From: Athripsodes cinereus
Taxonomy: Eukaryota; Arthropoda; Insecta; Trichoptera; Leptoceridae
Direction: 5' to 3'
DNA: 64,000 bases
Assembly (NCBI GenBank): GCA_947579605.1
Contig: OX388312.1
Span: forward strand, 2,294,001-2,358,000
The position numbers and the translations under genes were made by a program. Under the pieces are notes generated by a model. That model was not told the origin of the DNA. It saw only the letters and a list, made by a program, of their open reading frames with translations, and did no database searches. Below are positions 53,726-64,000 of this stretch, in pieces (the first letter of the stretch is position 1; each line of letters begins with the position of its first letter).

Positions 53726-55772
53726 CGTTCTTCAAGTCTATTAACAAAATATATAAAATTTTACTCAATATTACTACATCTGTAATGTTCACCCATCCAA
53801 AAACTGACAGTGTCCAGTGTCACTTGGCTCGAGTGATCTCATATAATACGCTATGATCAACGGAACACTGCGAAAAGCCGAGATTAACATTATTTTCTTA
53901 TTCTTGCTATATGGCATATACGTCTTACTAGACTACTAGAGAGTAGGTAATATCATTAAACGTGAGCGAGAATTAGTCAAATTAGGGACTTGAACGAGAC
54001 AAAAACAAAAGCCTTGTAGGACACAATGTAACTGTGAAACAAAAAAAAATCTAGCACGGTTTGATTGCATTAATAGCGAGTCTTCTTTGATGGTACGATT
54101 TTAACGGCATCGCATCGAATTCACCAATGGAATTCAACGGTGCGCGATTGCGTTCCGTATTTAAAATGATTGGATTGATACCTGCTCGTAATTTTCTAAT
54201 TATTTAACCTGGAAACCTCAAGTTAATTCCGGCTTTTAAGCTTATTTAGAAGACACGCCACTGTTGTCTTTCTGTATGTCTATAATGTTGTTATTACAAC
54301 TCAATGTCCGCACAGATATATTTTATGATATATTATTACCTACATAATATTTTGTATAAAAAAATATAATTACTTATCTATCCAAATTACACATTAAGAC
54401 CAGTAATTGACGTCGCATATTTAGTTATTTAAATTTTTGAAAAAAAATCACCTGGAATTTGAAAAGTCAGGTCGTATTTGATATATAAATTTTGAAAAAT
54501 AGACCCATTTTCTAGGTCTCAGCTATCAAAATTTGGTATGGAAAATTTAAATTTGTCACGATTTTCTCGGATTTGTTGAGTAATACTTTAGAAAAGTGGA
54601 ACATTCGAATACTAAAATTCTTAGATTTGGCAAAAAATCAAAAAGTCCGTAGATTGCCAAACGGGACCAAAAATACGTAGTTAGGTTAGAGCTAGGAACC
54701 CTGAGTCAACGTCCCAAATATGTCTATAAATCGCTACATACGGACACAATTTCATTTTATAAGCATGAAGTTTAGATATTTAATTTCGCAATGTTAATAA
54801 TACGATTGTAATGAAGTTGTTAACTATATTTTGCTACTACTACTACTACATACTGCTAGTAATATTAAAACTACTTGTTTGACTTTTTTTGTACACAGTA
54901 AAATCGCTTTCATCACTGTCGAGACGCCAAAAAAACGAAATGTTACGATACTTCATGTTATTACCTATGAAACATTCGCGAAATTAAAAATTCCTGTCCT
55001 GTACTTATCCATATGCATTTATGCTAGATTAAAGTTTGGATAACTAGACTCCTTTCAAAGATTCTAGTGATTTTTTTTAAGAATTCGCTGTCTTTCAGAT
55101 AACCGCCCGCTAAGGCGTGTTTTTGGAGTAGGTATAACATCAAGTTTTGAATATTTCCACACTTCTAAAGATTTGCATGTGTGGAATTTTTACACATCAT
55201 TTTGGTAGTTTTAGTTTATTAGAAAATCATTTGATGAATCTGGATACTTGTTACCGCTGAGTGAATAGTTCCATTGCATAATAATTAGGCTAATTGGTAA
55301 ACAGACCAATCCAATCTGTAAATTATCATAACTTGAACGCGAGTTAACAGATTTATTTATTAGTTTATTTTGTTGGTGGTATTTAGTAGAATTCCTAAAA
55401 CGGATAAATTGAAACAATCGTTTCTTTTTACTATATATTCTATAGACGAATGAAATGATCATTGTATGATTGTAATTCCTTGAAAAAAAAGTGTAAGTGT
55501 ATTGCATACAGACTAGGCTCTTTGTAAAAGAGTCGTACATTCCTTAATAATAAGAAGCCTGCTGTCTTTTAATAGGTATTTATTTACTTTGCAAAAATAA
55601 TGAGATGCTATATCGAATGTGAATATTGATGGATTTGCAATTTGTTTTGCGTCTGCCTAAATTAAGAATATTGCAGAGATACATACTTTTTGCATTAGTA
55701 TTTCACTGCAAATCGTATGACATGTGGATCAGAATACAACTGTTAATGCACTGTTAAATATTTTTTGTGAGG
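53726..55772. other. A+T-rich intronic sequence, no gene seen
   Basis: About 2 kb. The 70-codon frame at 54831 and the minus frame at 55211-55540 show only A+T-biased composition. No repeat family recognised. Confidence 0.5.
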
Positions 55773-56147
55773 GTGTAGATATACCCTCACGCCGTATCCC
55801 AAGTGAGGTAGGCAGAGAGAACGGAATTCCGTATAGATTAATAATTTCTTTAATAAGCCCCGTGCTTACGGTACGTCCGCGCTTCCTCACACCACCTCTT
55901 TCAGATAGGTAAATCCTTTTTGTCATCTCATCCATATGCATTCGTTTCACATGTCCAAACCGTCATAACTTATTTATACGCATTCTATCCACAACGATCC
56001 TCTTGCATCCGCTTATTCTTCTAATATCTTCATTCCTCAATCTATCATGCAACGTTTTACCAACCATTCTTCACAGTGATCGCATCGCTACTGCATTTAT
56101 TCCACTTTCGTCCTTCTTCAACCACATCCATGTTTCGCTTGCATCTT
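55773..56147 (-). mobile_element. RTE-type LINE fragment (family LSAYP), internally deleted
   Basis: From left to right it is the antisense of the family end: CCCTCACGCCGTATCCCAAG, GGTAGGCAGAGAGAACGG, then after a deletion ACGTCCGCGCTTCCTCAC, CACATGTCCAAACCGTCATA and CAACCACATCCATGTTTCG. It begins with the RTE 3' end, so the deletion is internal. Stops and a deletion of about 100 bp make it inactive. Confidence 0.8.
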
Positions 56148-57134
56148 GAAAATATAATATAATCTCGCTCGAGTCTCGCTTATCCATTGTTTTGGTGCTT
56201 TCTTGAAACATCAACTAATGTTTACTATATTCTCAACTTTGACAAATTAAAAAAAAAATGTAGTTCTTTGTTATTTCATCTGATCCAACCAAGAATTGAA
56301 CCTTGGATCACAAATTTACTAGGCCAATATGTTTAAATAACAGGTTGAAATATCTATCTAGTCTTGCAATCATTAACAAGATTCGACAAAAAAAAACACG
56401 TTTAATTCAGTAGCAGGAATGCTGTTAACTACATAATTTGTTTTTCTTATTATAAAATAGAATAAAAAAACATAATTCAAATTAAGAATGTAATAATAAT
56501 GTCAGAACAAAAAAACATATCTATTGTACGTTACAAAATAATATTGACAAGCATAACCGTATCCATCCTTAGAAACAGCGGGTAATCATTCAAATATAGA
56601 ACACTTTGTGCTGTTGTGATTCGACGAGAATGTTATTTCAATTTGACAGGATACGGTCATGCCACAACAATAATAATAATTATTGTGTTACAATGATTGT
56701 GTTTTTTATGTTATTATTCGTTATTTAAAATGTTTTTGAATCAAGATACCCCGTGATGTATCTTTTCATCATTTGTTGTTAACAACAATACTTATATCTA
56801 TTTAGTTAAAATGTTTTTCTTTGTTGTTCTTCCCACTGACACATACAGTGGTTACCCCGCTGTGTTCTATCACTACTGGATTTTACATTAATTTGTTACA
56901 TACTTAGTCATTTTCATTTGTTTTTTATTTGCTTCCTTTTTATTACGGTGCACTGTAATAATTTGTAATTTGATATGATTAATCTTTATTTGGTGAGAAT
57001 CGGAAGCTATATTTTATTTTTTTGATTTGTTCTGTGGGAATGTTTTTTTTTTTCAAAATGAAAAAATTACATACCTACATAAATGTTTCTTACATATTAT
57101 TGAGATACATTAAGTGAAAATGGCATTAAAGTGC
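56148..57134. other. A+T-rich intronic sequence, with a possible B-box relic
   Basis: The minus strand near 56283-56325 reads GATCCAAGGTTCAATTCTTG, which contains a B-box-like GGTTCAATTC. Nothing else recognised. Confidence 0.4.
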
Positions 57135-57235
57135 TTTTCGATGTTATTTTTACAATTAACCATTGAATGTTATACGAAACTATCAAATAAAGTGACGTTG
57201 TATGGTAGTTTCTTATGTAAAATTTACATTAAAAT
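57135..57235 (+). repeat. tRNA-derived SINE (family GGTGACG), internally deleted
   Basis: ACTATCAAATAAAGTGACGT, TGTATGGTAGTTTCTTATGT and AAAATTTACAT. It is preceded by ACAATTAACCATTGAATG, the inverse of the family's ATGGTTAATTGT end. Confidence 0.5.
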
Positions 57236-58590
57236 GCTTGTTTTGTGAAAGTGGAGTATGTTTGTGTCATTTGAGAGGTCGGATTTTAAAACGTATAACT
57301 TTAAAAAATTAATACATTTTCAACGTTAGTTTTATTTTCAACTGTGTCGATACAGATTTTTGAGACATAGTGAGGTAGCCAACAGAAGCTTTGTTAATAA
57401 CAATATAACACATAAAACATTTATAACTGTCTCAAAGGAGTAAAAAACAAATGTATACCTACTATTTAAAAAAAATGTAAATGTATATATTCAAAACAGA
57501 ACCAACCCCTTTTAAAAGTTTTTTGATTTCTCACTTATCACTTCGTAATTTGATTTTTTTATTCCAATTATTCAAATGCCAAAGGGTTAAATGAAAATGA
57601 ATTCGTACCTACTTACTTAAAGTAGTAATAATAAACTAATTTAAATCATTCCATTTAAAATTCCGACAACGTTTCGACCGCCACAAACCTCCAGTGAAAA
57701 AACCGGCGGCTTACATAAAAGTGTAATTATTCATATTACTTGTCTAAATGTAAATTGATATCTAGTAATAATATCTTGTCTACAAAGTGGCTTCTGGGTA
57801 CTTTTGATTGTACCCGTTGGATTGCCATTATTTTCTCAATATTATTATTAGTACATACCTACTTGTATAATGGAAATAAATTTCAACTATGAAATGCAAA
57901 TTTTCCCCCTTTTTGTACCAGGATTCAAAACCGCTTGATGTCTTTTTTATTGCAAGAAGCTTAGCAAAAAGACGCAGATGCGCTTTTGAGGAAATATTCA
58001 CGCTTATAATTCCTCTTAGGAACATAGTCACTCTACGAATGATAGAATTTACCTACCAATCTCGAACTTAATTTCCAGTATTTTGGTGTCATTAATTCTG
58101 CATAGTACCAATTTTTTGCGACTTCATTTTCATTATAGGTTTAAATGTTTTTGGTAGTAAAAGTTTATCTGAAAGTGCTTATAATATATATCTACTCTAA
58201 AATAGATTTTTCCTTCTTTATGCAAAAATATTTCCACAACCCTTTACCGCAAGGCTCAAATTGGGGAGGATGGGGTAAATTGGAACGCCCGAATTAATAA
58301 TAATAATAATAATACAATAATGACGGCAACGGGTTAAGTTAAAGAGTAAAGTATGCATTAAAAGTTATTATGTAGATCTAATAATAATAATATTTTATAA
58401 TAGTGTACATTATAAGGTATTTAGGTATGAGCGAAACTTTGTAAAGTAGCTAAGTTTGTTTTTGAGAGCCGTTCCTTGTCTAAATATTGTTGTTATTATT
58501 ATAAGGTGTATTATGTATTAATATTTTCACAAGTTCAAGGTTTTTGTAATATTATGAGGTCAAAGGTTAGTATTATTATAAAGGTCTGTG
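57236..58590. other. A+T-rich intronic sequence with small relics
   Basis: GTGAGGTAGCCAACAGAAGC near 57370 is a faint RTE-tail SINE relic. At 57661-57725 GACAACGTTTCGACCGCCAC is an unusually C+G-rich block; its inverse (GGTCGAAACGTTGTCGG) recalls the 3' ends of Penelope-like or other LINEs. An AAT run lies at 58294-58314. Confidence 0.4.
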
Positions 58591-58906
58591 TTTATGTCGG
58601 CGCCAGATAGTTAAATAAGCCAGTCAACAGAATGGCTAGGCGATTAATAGAACGCCGGGACTCAATATTTAATGGTTAACAGAAGTCTAACCGGATTGTT
58701 TAACGCAACTTTTATCAATCCTAGCGCTACAGTGCTAAATAGAGACACTAAATTTCAACAATCTGGTTAGCTTCGATTTGGCAGAACGTTTGATACGTCA
58801 TAGTGGTTCAACGAAACGGCTAGCTATGCAATCGAATGAAGGCATTTAACTTACCGTCTAGCCATTTTGTTAACTGGCCAATCTAACCATAAGGCAGCGA
58901 CATAAA
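58591..58906. mobile_element. MITE, about 316 bp, with 48-bp imperfect inverted repeats
   Basis: Left end TTTATGTCGGCGCCAGATAG, then CAGTCAACAGAATGGCTAGG. The right end read on the minus strand is TTTATGTCGCTGCCTTATGG, then CAGTTAACAAAATGGCTAGA. TAACCGG/CTGGTTAG blocks inside form a second inverted pair. TTTA at both edges may be part of the target site. No transposase. Confidence 0.7.
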
Positions 58907-60211
58907 TATTGGTCAAGAGAAAATCGATAAGTTACTTCAGTGCAGTGAACTCAAATATGTATAATAAATACTTAGAAATATTCAGGTAGGTATTAGGATA
59001 TTTAGGAAAAAAATGTCTAGGTCAGTTTAAATTTCCTTCTTCTTCTACTTCTATTATTGTTTTTAGAACGTCACAGAAAGGACGCCTTGTGAAGTATTTT
59101 TTTTATCAAATAGGTATACCAAAATCTTACTAAAAAAATGGTTTTGGCCACTTAAGAACTAAATTATTCTAGATCACATGTGGATAAACTCAACCAATAT
59201 TATAATTATTTCTTTTTCAATAATTATCTTTTTCAAACATTCTATATTTAATTAATAGCTTTGATTTGTACTTATAATAGATTTCAAACTATGTTTTTGT
59301 GTGTTAGCGATGGCTGCTTGTGCGATATGCTAGTGAGAACAGATGAATGAGCGAAATGTGCGACACTTAAATAATTGACTTATCTGTGGTAGGTACATGC
59401 TTGTGGATGACAGCTGAGTTATGAACTATTAATTTTAATTTTTGTAAGCCATATTTATAGTTGTTTTCTGATTTGTACTTTTTACCAATAAATAAAATTT
59501 TAAAAAAAATGATAATGAGAACACCTATATTTTAAGTAAGTCAGTGTATAAAAAATCCTCAAAATTCTATAAACAAAATTATATTCTATCACAAAAGAGG
59601 TAGTAAATAAAAAAAATCTTATCTTAATCAAAACAGATTGAACAATACGATATTCACTCAGGTGTTCTTTTGTTTGAAAACAAAACACAAGCGTCCTTCC
59701 TGATTTCTTTACACGAAGTCCCGTTACATTTCAAGTTCATAATATTCACGACGAGATATGTTTTTTTATTATTATTATTATCGACATACCTTCTGTTAGT
59801 TATTAAAATTAAAAGAAATCATAGATAATTGATAGTTTTAGCGTTATTGACTATGTTCATGCTTCACGCATGCATTTAATAATACGTTTCGAAAGTAATA
59901 ATTTTAGATAATACCTATTAGTAGTACTAAACAGAAAGTTATAATTATGAAATTATCATACATAGCTTTCATTCCGACTGTATCTCATTTTCCTCTTTTG
60001 TTAAAATTCATATTTTGTTTTTTTTTCTCACACTTAAATATTTATATCGATTGAAATCAATCATAGATTTCTTCTGGGAACATTGGATGCTATTATGACA
60101 GTTTTTCTTCCTGTAGCTTACTCAATTTAGATATGTATATAAGAATAGTCTTCGATTTGCGGTTTAATGTTTTTTGAGTTTGTATCATCTTTTTTCAAGA
60201 GATTTTGAAGA
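58907..60211. other. A+T-rich intronic sequence, no gene seen
   Basis: Only A+T-biased sequence with short ATT runs (59771-59783). Confidence 0.5.
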
Positions 60212-60344
60212 TGAGTTCTAATAAGACGATTGAAAATAAGCTTGACTGGAAGAAATTTCTTTTAATTGTTTAAAGAAATTTTGATCATCAGTTCTTATAA
60301 GATGATTGAAAATAAGCTTGACTGGAAGAAATTTCTTTGAATTC
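60190..60344. repeat. tandem duplication of about 77 bp
   Basis: ATTGAAAATAAGCTTGACTG, GAAGAAATTTCTTT occurs at 60229 and again at 60306, each preceded by a variant of GATGAGTTCTAATAAGACG. Two units only. Confidence 0.7.
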
Positions 60345-60466
60345 TTAATCTTTTCATCATACCTACTAAAAAATTTACCAATTTTTTGATGACCCAAAAA
60401 AAGAAACTTTTCTTGTAGGTAATATATAAAGATATTAAAAAACAATACATAATGTACCAATTTTAT

Positions 60467-60693
60467 TTGTTCCGTGGAACAACCAGCAAAGAATAAGTGT
60501 ACCACTCTTTTCCGTAAGTTTTTGAGTATCCTGCAAAAGACAAGGTGTTCGAAAAAATGAAAAGACATTATACATCTGTTACCCATCCTAAATGTTTCAA
60601 AATTTTTATTGATATTGAGAAGATAGCTCGCATGTTTATTACACGCATCTGATCTGCTGGCAAACCCACTTAGGGGATATGCTGTGATGGTGA
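60467..60693 (+). repeat. RTE-tail SINE, full length
   Basis: GTTCCGTGGAACAACCAGCA, CCACTCTTTTCCGTAAGTTT, GTTACCCATCCTAAATG and GGGGATATGCTGTGATGGTG, then AAGAAGAAG. The extra AAAG-rich tail is copy-specific. Confidence 0.8.
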
Positions 60694-61092
60694 AGAAGAA
60701 GTGATTGTATAGTACCTACCTGTTTTATCATGCAAACAAATTATCAGTGGTACCCTATATAAAACTAAAATTGTTTTATTCGTGTTGTAAGTTTGAAAAA
60801 AAAAATGTTTCCACGTCTTCGAGAATCACATTATTATAGAACCAAGAGATGTAATAACTCATAAAGTTTTGTAGAAAACATTTATTTTTTATGCTTTTTA
60901 AGTGTTCCCGGCTATTAAGCTTGTACCAAAAACATCTACATTTTTACTATAAAAGCAAAAGTGGCGTTTGTGTGTTTGAAGTAAATGAGAAATTACCGAA
61001 TATCTAGGTACACATAGAGTGTCAATAGGTTTTCATTTAATAATTAATATGGAAAACTCAGAAGAACATTTTAAAAAATCGAAAATCATACG

Positions 61093-61485
61093 AACGTTTT
61101 CGCGAGTCCTGTAAAGGGCAGGTGTTAGAAAAAATAAAGACATCTTACTTCTTAAATTTATAGTTGAGGTTTGCCACCCATCCTTAAAGTCTTAAATTTT
61201 TGCTGACACGGATAGGACAGCTTGCATGTTCATAAAATGTTGCTGAGGCTTGAGTCAAAACACATTTTAGCACTACGTTTTCCTGTTGCAATCGTTCGTG
61301 CGCCAAAGTGTCAATTTTCGTAACTATTGTTTATTTTAGCTACGAAATTGACACTTGCTCGCAACGTTGTCTATATTCGAGCGCTAACGGAACGAAAACG
61401 TAACGTTAAAATGTGTTTTGACTCAGGCCTGTTGGCTGTTAACTACCTCACTTGTAGTATTATTATGCCATGATGTAATAGTAGT
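61093..61485 (+). repeat. RTE-tail SINE interrupted by a MITE
   Basis: The 5' part 61093-61245 has CGAGTCCTGTAAAGGGCAGG, AGGTTTGCCACCCATCCTTA and ACAGCTTGCATGTTC. The 3' part 61429-61485 has TGGCTGTTAACTACCTCACT, TGTAGTATTATTATGCCATG. The MITE at 61246 lies between. Confidence 0.75.
61246..61428. mobile_element. MITE family AGGCCTGAGTC, copy 2 (183 bp)
   Basis: AGGCTTGAGTCAAAACACAT at the left and ATGTGTTTTGACTCAGGC at the right, with the same GCGCTAACGGAACGAAAACG arm as copy 1. CTG flanks both sides if the right end is taken as two bases shorter than in copy 1. Confidence 0.8.
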
Positions 61486-62171
61486 AATTCTTTTCAATTT
61501 AAATTATGTAATTGTAATAATGGACGTGGATATTGATTTTAAATGTTGTAAATCGCCGTTGAACTGATATTTTCACAATACGGCGCTGGATAAATTCTCA
61601 TGTTATTATATCATTTTTTTTGCATGATGATAGACTTTCGGCAACACCATCTTGAAGGTTCTAGAAGTTTCAGCGCTCTGAAACATGGCGACATAGCATA
61701 CCTCACCTGTAGAAGATCGCCATGAAAACTTCCAATAATCTTTTTTATTGACATTTTGTAAAAATATATTAATCTCATTATCCGGACATAGCTGAGTTAT
61801 AAAATATATCACATTTGAATTAGTGTTGAAGTTAACAGTTCGCCTAAAAGCATTTAGTCGTTATAAAAATTATACATTTCTTTGGACATACTTACAGAAT
61901 ACGTTATTTTATAATATGCATAGATAAAAACCGAACCTATGCATGAGAGTAGTACAGAATTATTATTATTTTTATTATAGAGGTTCCTCTCTGCCTTGCC
62001 AGGAGGGGTGAGGGTGGTAAGAGCAATCATAACAGGATTTATATAATGGCTTTAAGAAATGGGGGTTGAAAATATTGCACTTTGGAATTTCAAAATACGC
62101 CTTTTGCATTTTCACAATATTAGTCAGATATTTTTTTTATGTTGATGTTGGCCAAAAAGTGCACTGTTTTT

Positions 62172-62322
62172 CCGTCCGCGAGGGTTTCGTCGTCCCGGGT
62201 GTCCGTCTTTCACAATATACGTCTCTATGACAATGACATTAGAAGGCAGGGAATGTCGTGGGAAGAGGTAACGTAATCGGCTTAAAGTCGCTCTGAATGG
62301 GTGAGGCTGGTTTCTACTGTTG
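62172..62322 (+). mobile_element. degenerate RTE-type LINE C-terminal fragment (family SWEEV)
   Basis: In two frames it encodes RGFRRPGCPSFTIYVSMTMT and NDIRRQGMSWEEVT, then RSEWVRLVSTVV with two stops. It is the inverse-orientation sister of 3008. Confidence 0.7.
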
Positions 62323-62937
62323 TCTACTCTTTTTGTGATATTTATGAATTTACTTAAACTTTTTGAAATTTTAATATATTTGAAAAAATGGTTTGCAAGA
62401 AAAATCGTAGATTTATAAGTTAAAAGTAGGAAAAACTACTTGAAGGCGTCATAACAGGTCTTACTATATTGTTAATAAAACTAATATTTACTGTGTTATG
62501 AGACCTTTTCTGGACCATATAAAATATTTTTCAGATACATTTTTCCCAAAACCATGGCAATTCATGTAACTTCATTAAATATTTTTTTTGTTTCAATTCA
62601 TCTTTGACAATAAAATGGAAATGGATATTTAAAATCGCTTCTAGGAACCTTACGGCATTGGAAAGTTTAAAAATCATAACTGAGTTGTATCTGCAATCAA
62701 TTTTGAAATAAAATAATAGCTGAGAGGGTGCAGATGGTTGATTTTGTAATAAAGTTTTTGATAAAATATTAAGACTTAAAGCATATTCTTACTTCCTCTG
62801 TCTGTTGTACCTATCTAACTTTTGAAACAATAACACCAAATATTGCATCTGCTCCCAGCACCAATGAACATTTTTCTTCATTATTCCTATCACACCATCG
62901 CTTTTTCTTCCTATATTTCTTTTATTATACTCTACTA

Positions 62938-63005
62938 TACCATTAAGATATATCCCACAAGTGGGGTAGCCAGCGCACTATCTCCACGTAATAAACACGC
63001 GTATT
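62938..63005 (-). repeat. RTE-tail SINE, 3' fragment
   Basis: TACCATTAAGATATATCCCA, CAAGTGGGGTAGCCAGCGC and GTAATAAACACGCG. It is the copy nearest the second candidate exon. Confidence 0.7.
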
Positions 63006-63209
63006 GTTCGTTCCGTCCGTAGCTTATAAATAAGTTTACTTATTAATCATTGTTAAATTTACTATGATACTTAAAATTTATTGAAGAATATTGTGTATAA
63101 CTGTATAAGCCAAAAGGCAGATTAATTGCAGACATATTTCTTCCAGCTAAGAACATATTTTTTTGTGTTTTTTTCTATAATTAATATTTCACTTGTCTTT
63201 TTGTTTCAG

Positions 63210-63283
63210 AATGCGAGACGAAAGGGGTGATATAGACAGGGCCCTTGCACTAGACAATAAAACAAGAGATGGATCTCAAAATG
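63210..63283 (+). CDS. candidate internal coding exon B of an unidentified host gene
   Basis: A 74-nt exon. The acceptor is strong: a long T/C-rich stretch, a branch-like TTAATATTTC, then TTTTTGTTTCAG. The donor is AATG|GTAAGAT at 63284. The first base completes a split codon, then 24 codons read MRDERGDIDRALALDNKTRD and GSQN, then G of the next codon. The two other frames have stops. Joined to exon A the split codon is AGA (Arg), so the two exons are phase-compatible and the sequence continues in a charged, probably helical style. The Met could also be an alternative start. I do not recognise the protein. Transcript reads would confirm the junction. Confidence 0.65.
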
Positions 63284-64000
63284 GTAAGATTTTTTAATTT
63301 GCTAAAGAATTTTAAAATGTAGTTAATATTGTCAACCAACGGGACTTGGTGGAAGTTCATATTAAATTTGAAAAAAATAGTATCTTCTTCCACAGTGACT
63401 TAAATCATCGCGTAAAAAATAATCACCACATAATGTTTGTTGCCTCAATTAGAGGAACAAATTCCCTGTGTAACAGACAAAATACTATGGTCACAACACA
63501 ATGCTGAAACAACAAATTTAATAAGACCATTGCCTTGTTACTCGGAGAATTCAACTCCAAAAAAGTTTTTTCATGGGTACCTATGACAGAACAATAAACG
63601 TCTCCGCGATATATTGTAGGAAATTCAGTTAATGTCTTCGAATTACGAATGATTCCGTTCAATAATTAAAAAAAAAGTTTTATTAAAAAAAAAATCTTTT
63701 TCTAAAAATATTTGTTTTTGTGAAAGGCGTTACTTAGCCAGATATAAAAGTTGTAATAGCCTTTATTCCACGACTAAGAGGACGTATGTATGTAATGTAC
63801 ATATATGTAGATACTTAATTGAGTGTAGAACGTTGCGAAATAGTAATAATAATAATAATTGAGTGAGTGGGTAGGTAGGTTGAGTATTGGATTTGAACCC
63901 GAAACCTTTGTGTGTAGCGTTTCAGTTGTTATTGTTGTGAAGAGTGATGTGATGCCATTAATAACTATACGTACTGACCGCGGTCCAGCACAGATATGAA
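63284..64000 (+). other. start of the downstream intron
   Basis: A+T-rich. 63336-63405 holds a copy of part of the Penelope-like repeat of 4740 (GGGACTTGGTGGAAGTTCAT, TTCCACAGTGACTT). An AAT run lies at 63843-63859. The minus strand near 63885-63905 has GGTTTCGGGTTCAAATCC, a B-box-like relic. The 79-codon minus frame at 63423 has no recognisable domain. Confidence 0.5.

Larger units (their letters stand above)
666..63209 (+). other. giant phase-2 intron of about 62.5 kb, packed with transposons
   Basis: The intron opens with GTAAGG at 666 and closes with a strong pyrimidine tract and TTTGTTTCAG at 63200-63209. Its two flanking exons agree in reading phase. It holds two intact retrotransposons, both antisense, and dozens of repeat fragments, listed separately. 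In these parts I found no gene or named element: 666-984, 1584-1969, 2106-2639, 6581-7350, 10801-11289, 11441-11714, 18496-19100, 26602-26756, 31591-32028, 32477-33060, 43155-43861, 44758-45164, 45621-46437, 50049-51099, 52813-53282, 60694-61092, 61486-62171, 62323-62937 and 63006-63200. They are A+T-rich with short microsatellites. An undetected small exon within the intron cannot be excluded. Confidence 0.55.

Noticed and set aside
57661..57725. Coding exon reading FRQRFDRHKPPVKKPAAYIK
   Set aside because: No acceptor and donor at suitable places, and the inverse GGTCGAAACGTTGTCGG looks like a retroelement 3' motif.

Overview
The window is strongly A+T-rich animal DNA, most likely from an insect. 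It has no bacterial gene layout. It carries BEL/Pao and RTE-type retroelements, tRNA-derived SINEs, several MITEs, TTA/AAT microsatellites and frequent GTAGGTACCTAC-like runs. One LINE remnant (23.1 kb) resembles the RTE-type endonuclease-reverse transcriptases common in Lepidoptera. I cannot fix the order, because such short motifs also occur in aphids.

The best single reading is that nearly the whole window is one giant intron of a host gene on the + strand. Two short, well-spliced candidate exons sit at the edges: 606-665 (60 nt) and 63210-63283 (74 nt). Each is open through its full length in one frame only. The first ends after two bases of a codon (AG) and the second begins with the third base (A), so they join in phase to make Arg. 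They would flank an intron of about 62.5 kb. I do not recognise the gene.

The intron is filled with transposons. The two intact ones both lie antisense to the inferred gene. At 11720-18340 is a complete BEL/Pao LTR retrotransposon: the 327-bp LTRs look identical, the target duplication AATAC is perfect, the primer binding site and polypurine tract are adjacent to the LTRs, and a 1694-codon gag-pol frame is unbroken. At 28494-31579 is a full-length RTE-clade LINE with an 11-bp target duplication and an unbroken 1003-codon endonuclease/reverse transcriptase frame. Both look recent and possibly mobile.

Around them lie 5'-truncated fragments of at least five other LINE groups and about 27 copies or pieces of a roughly 240-bp repeat. 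The 3' end of that repeat matches the 3' end of one RTE family in the window, so it looks like a SINE that borrows the RTE machinery. Two tRNA-derived SINE families with polymerase III box motifs and a Penelope-like repeat are also present. Inverted-repeat elements occur at 1447, 2815, 24970, 26347, 33061, 33717, 51751, 53454, 58591 and 61246. Several elements are nested: one MITE family is inserted once in an RTE fragment and once in the RTE-tail SINE, and a poly(A) retroposon sits inside a tRNA SINE. Everything else is A+T-rich sequence in which I see no gene.
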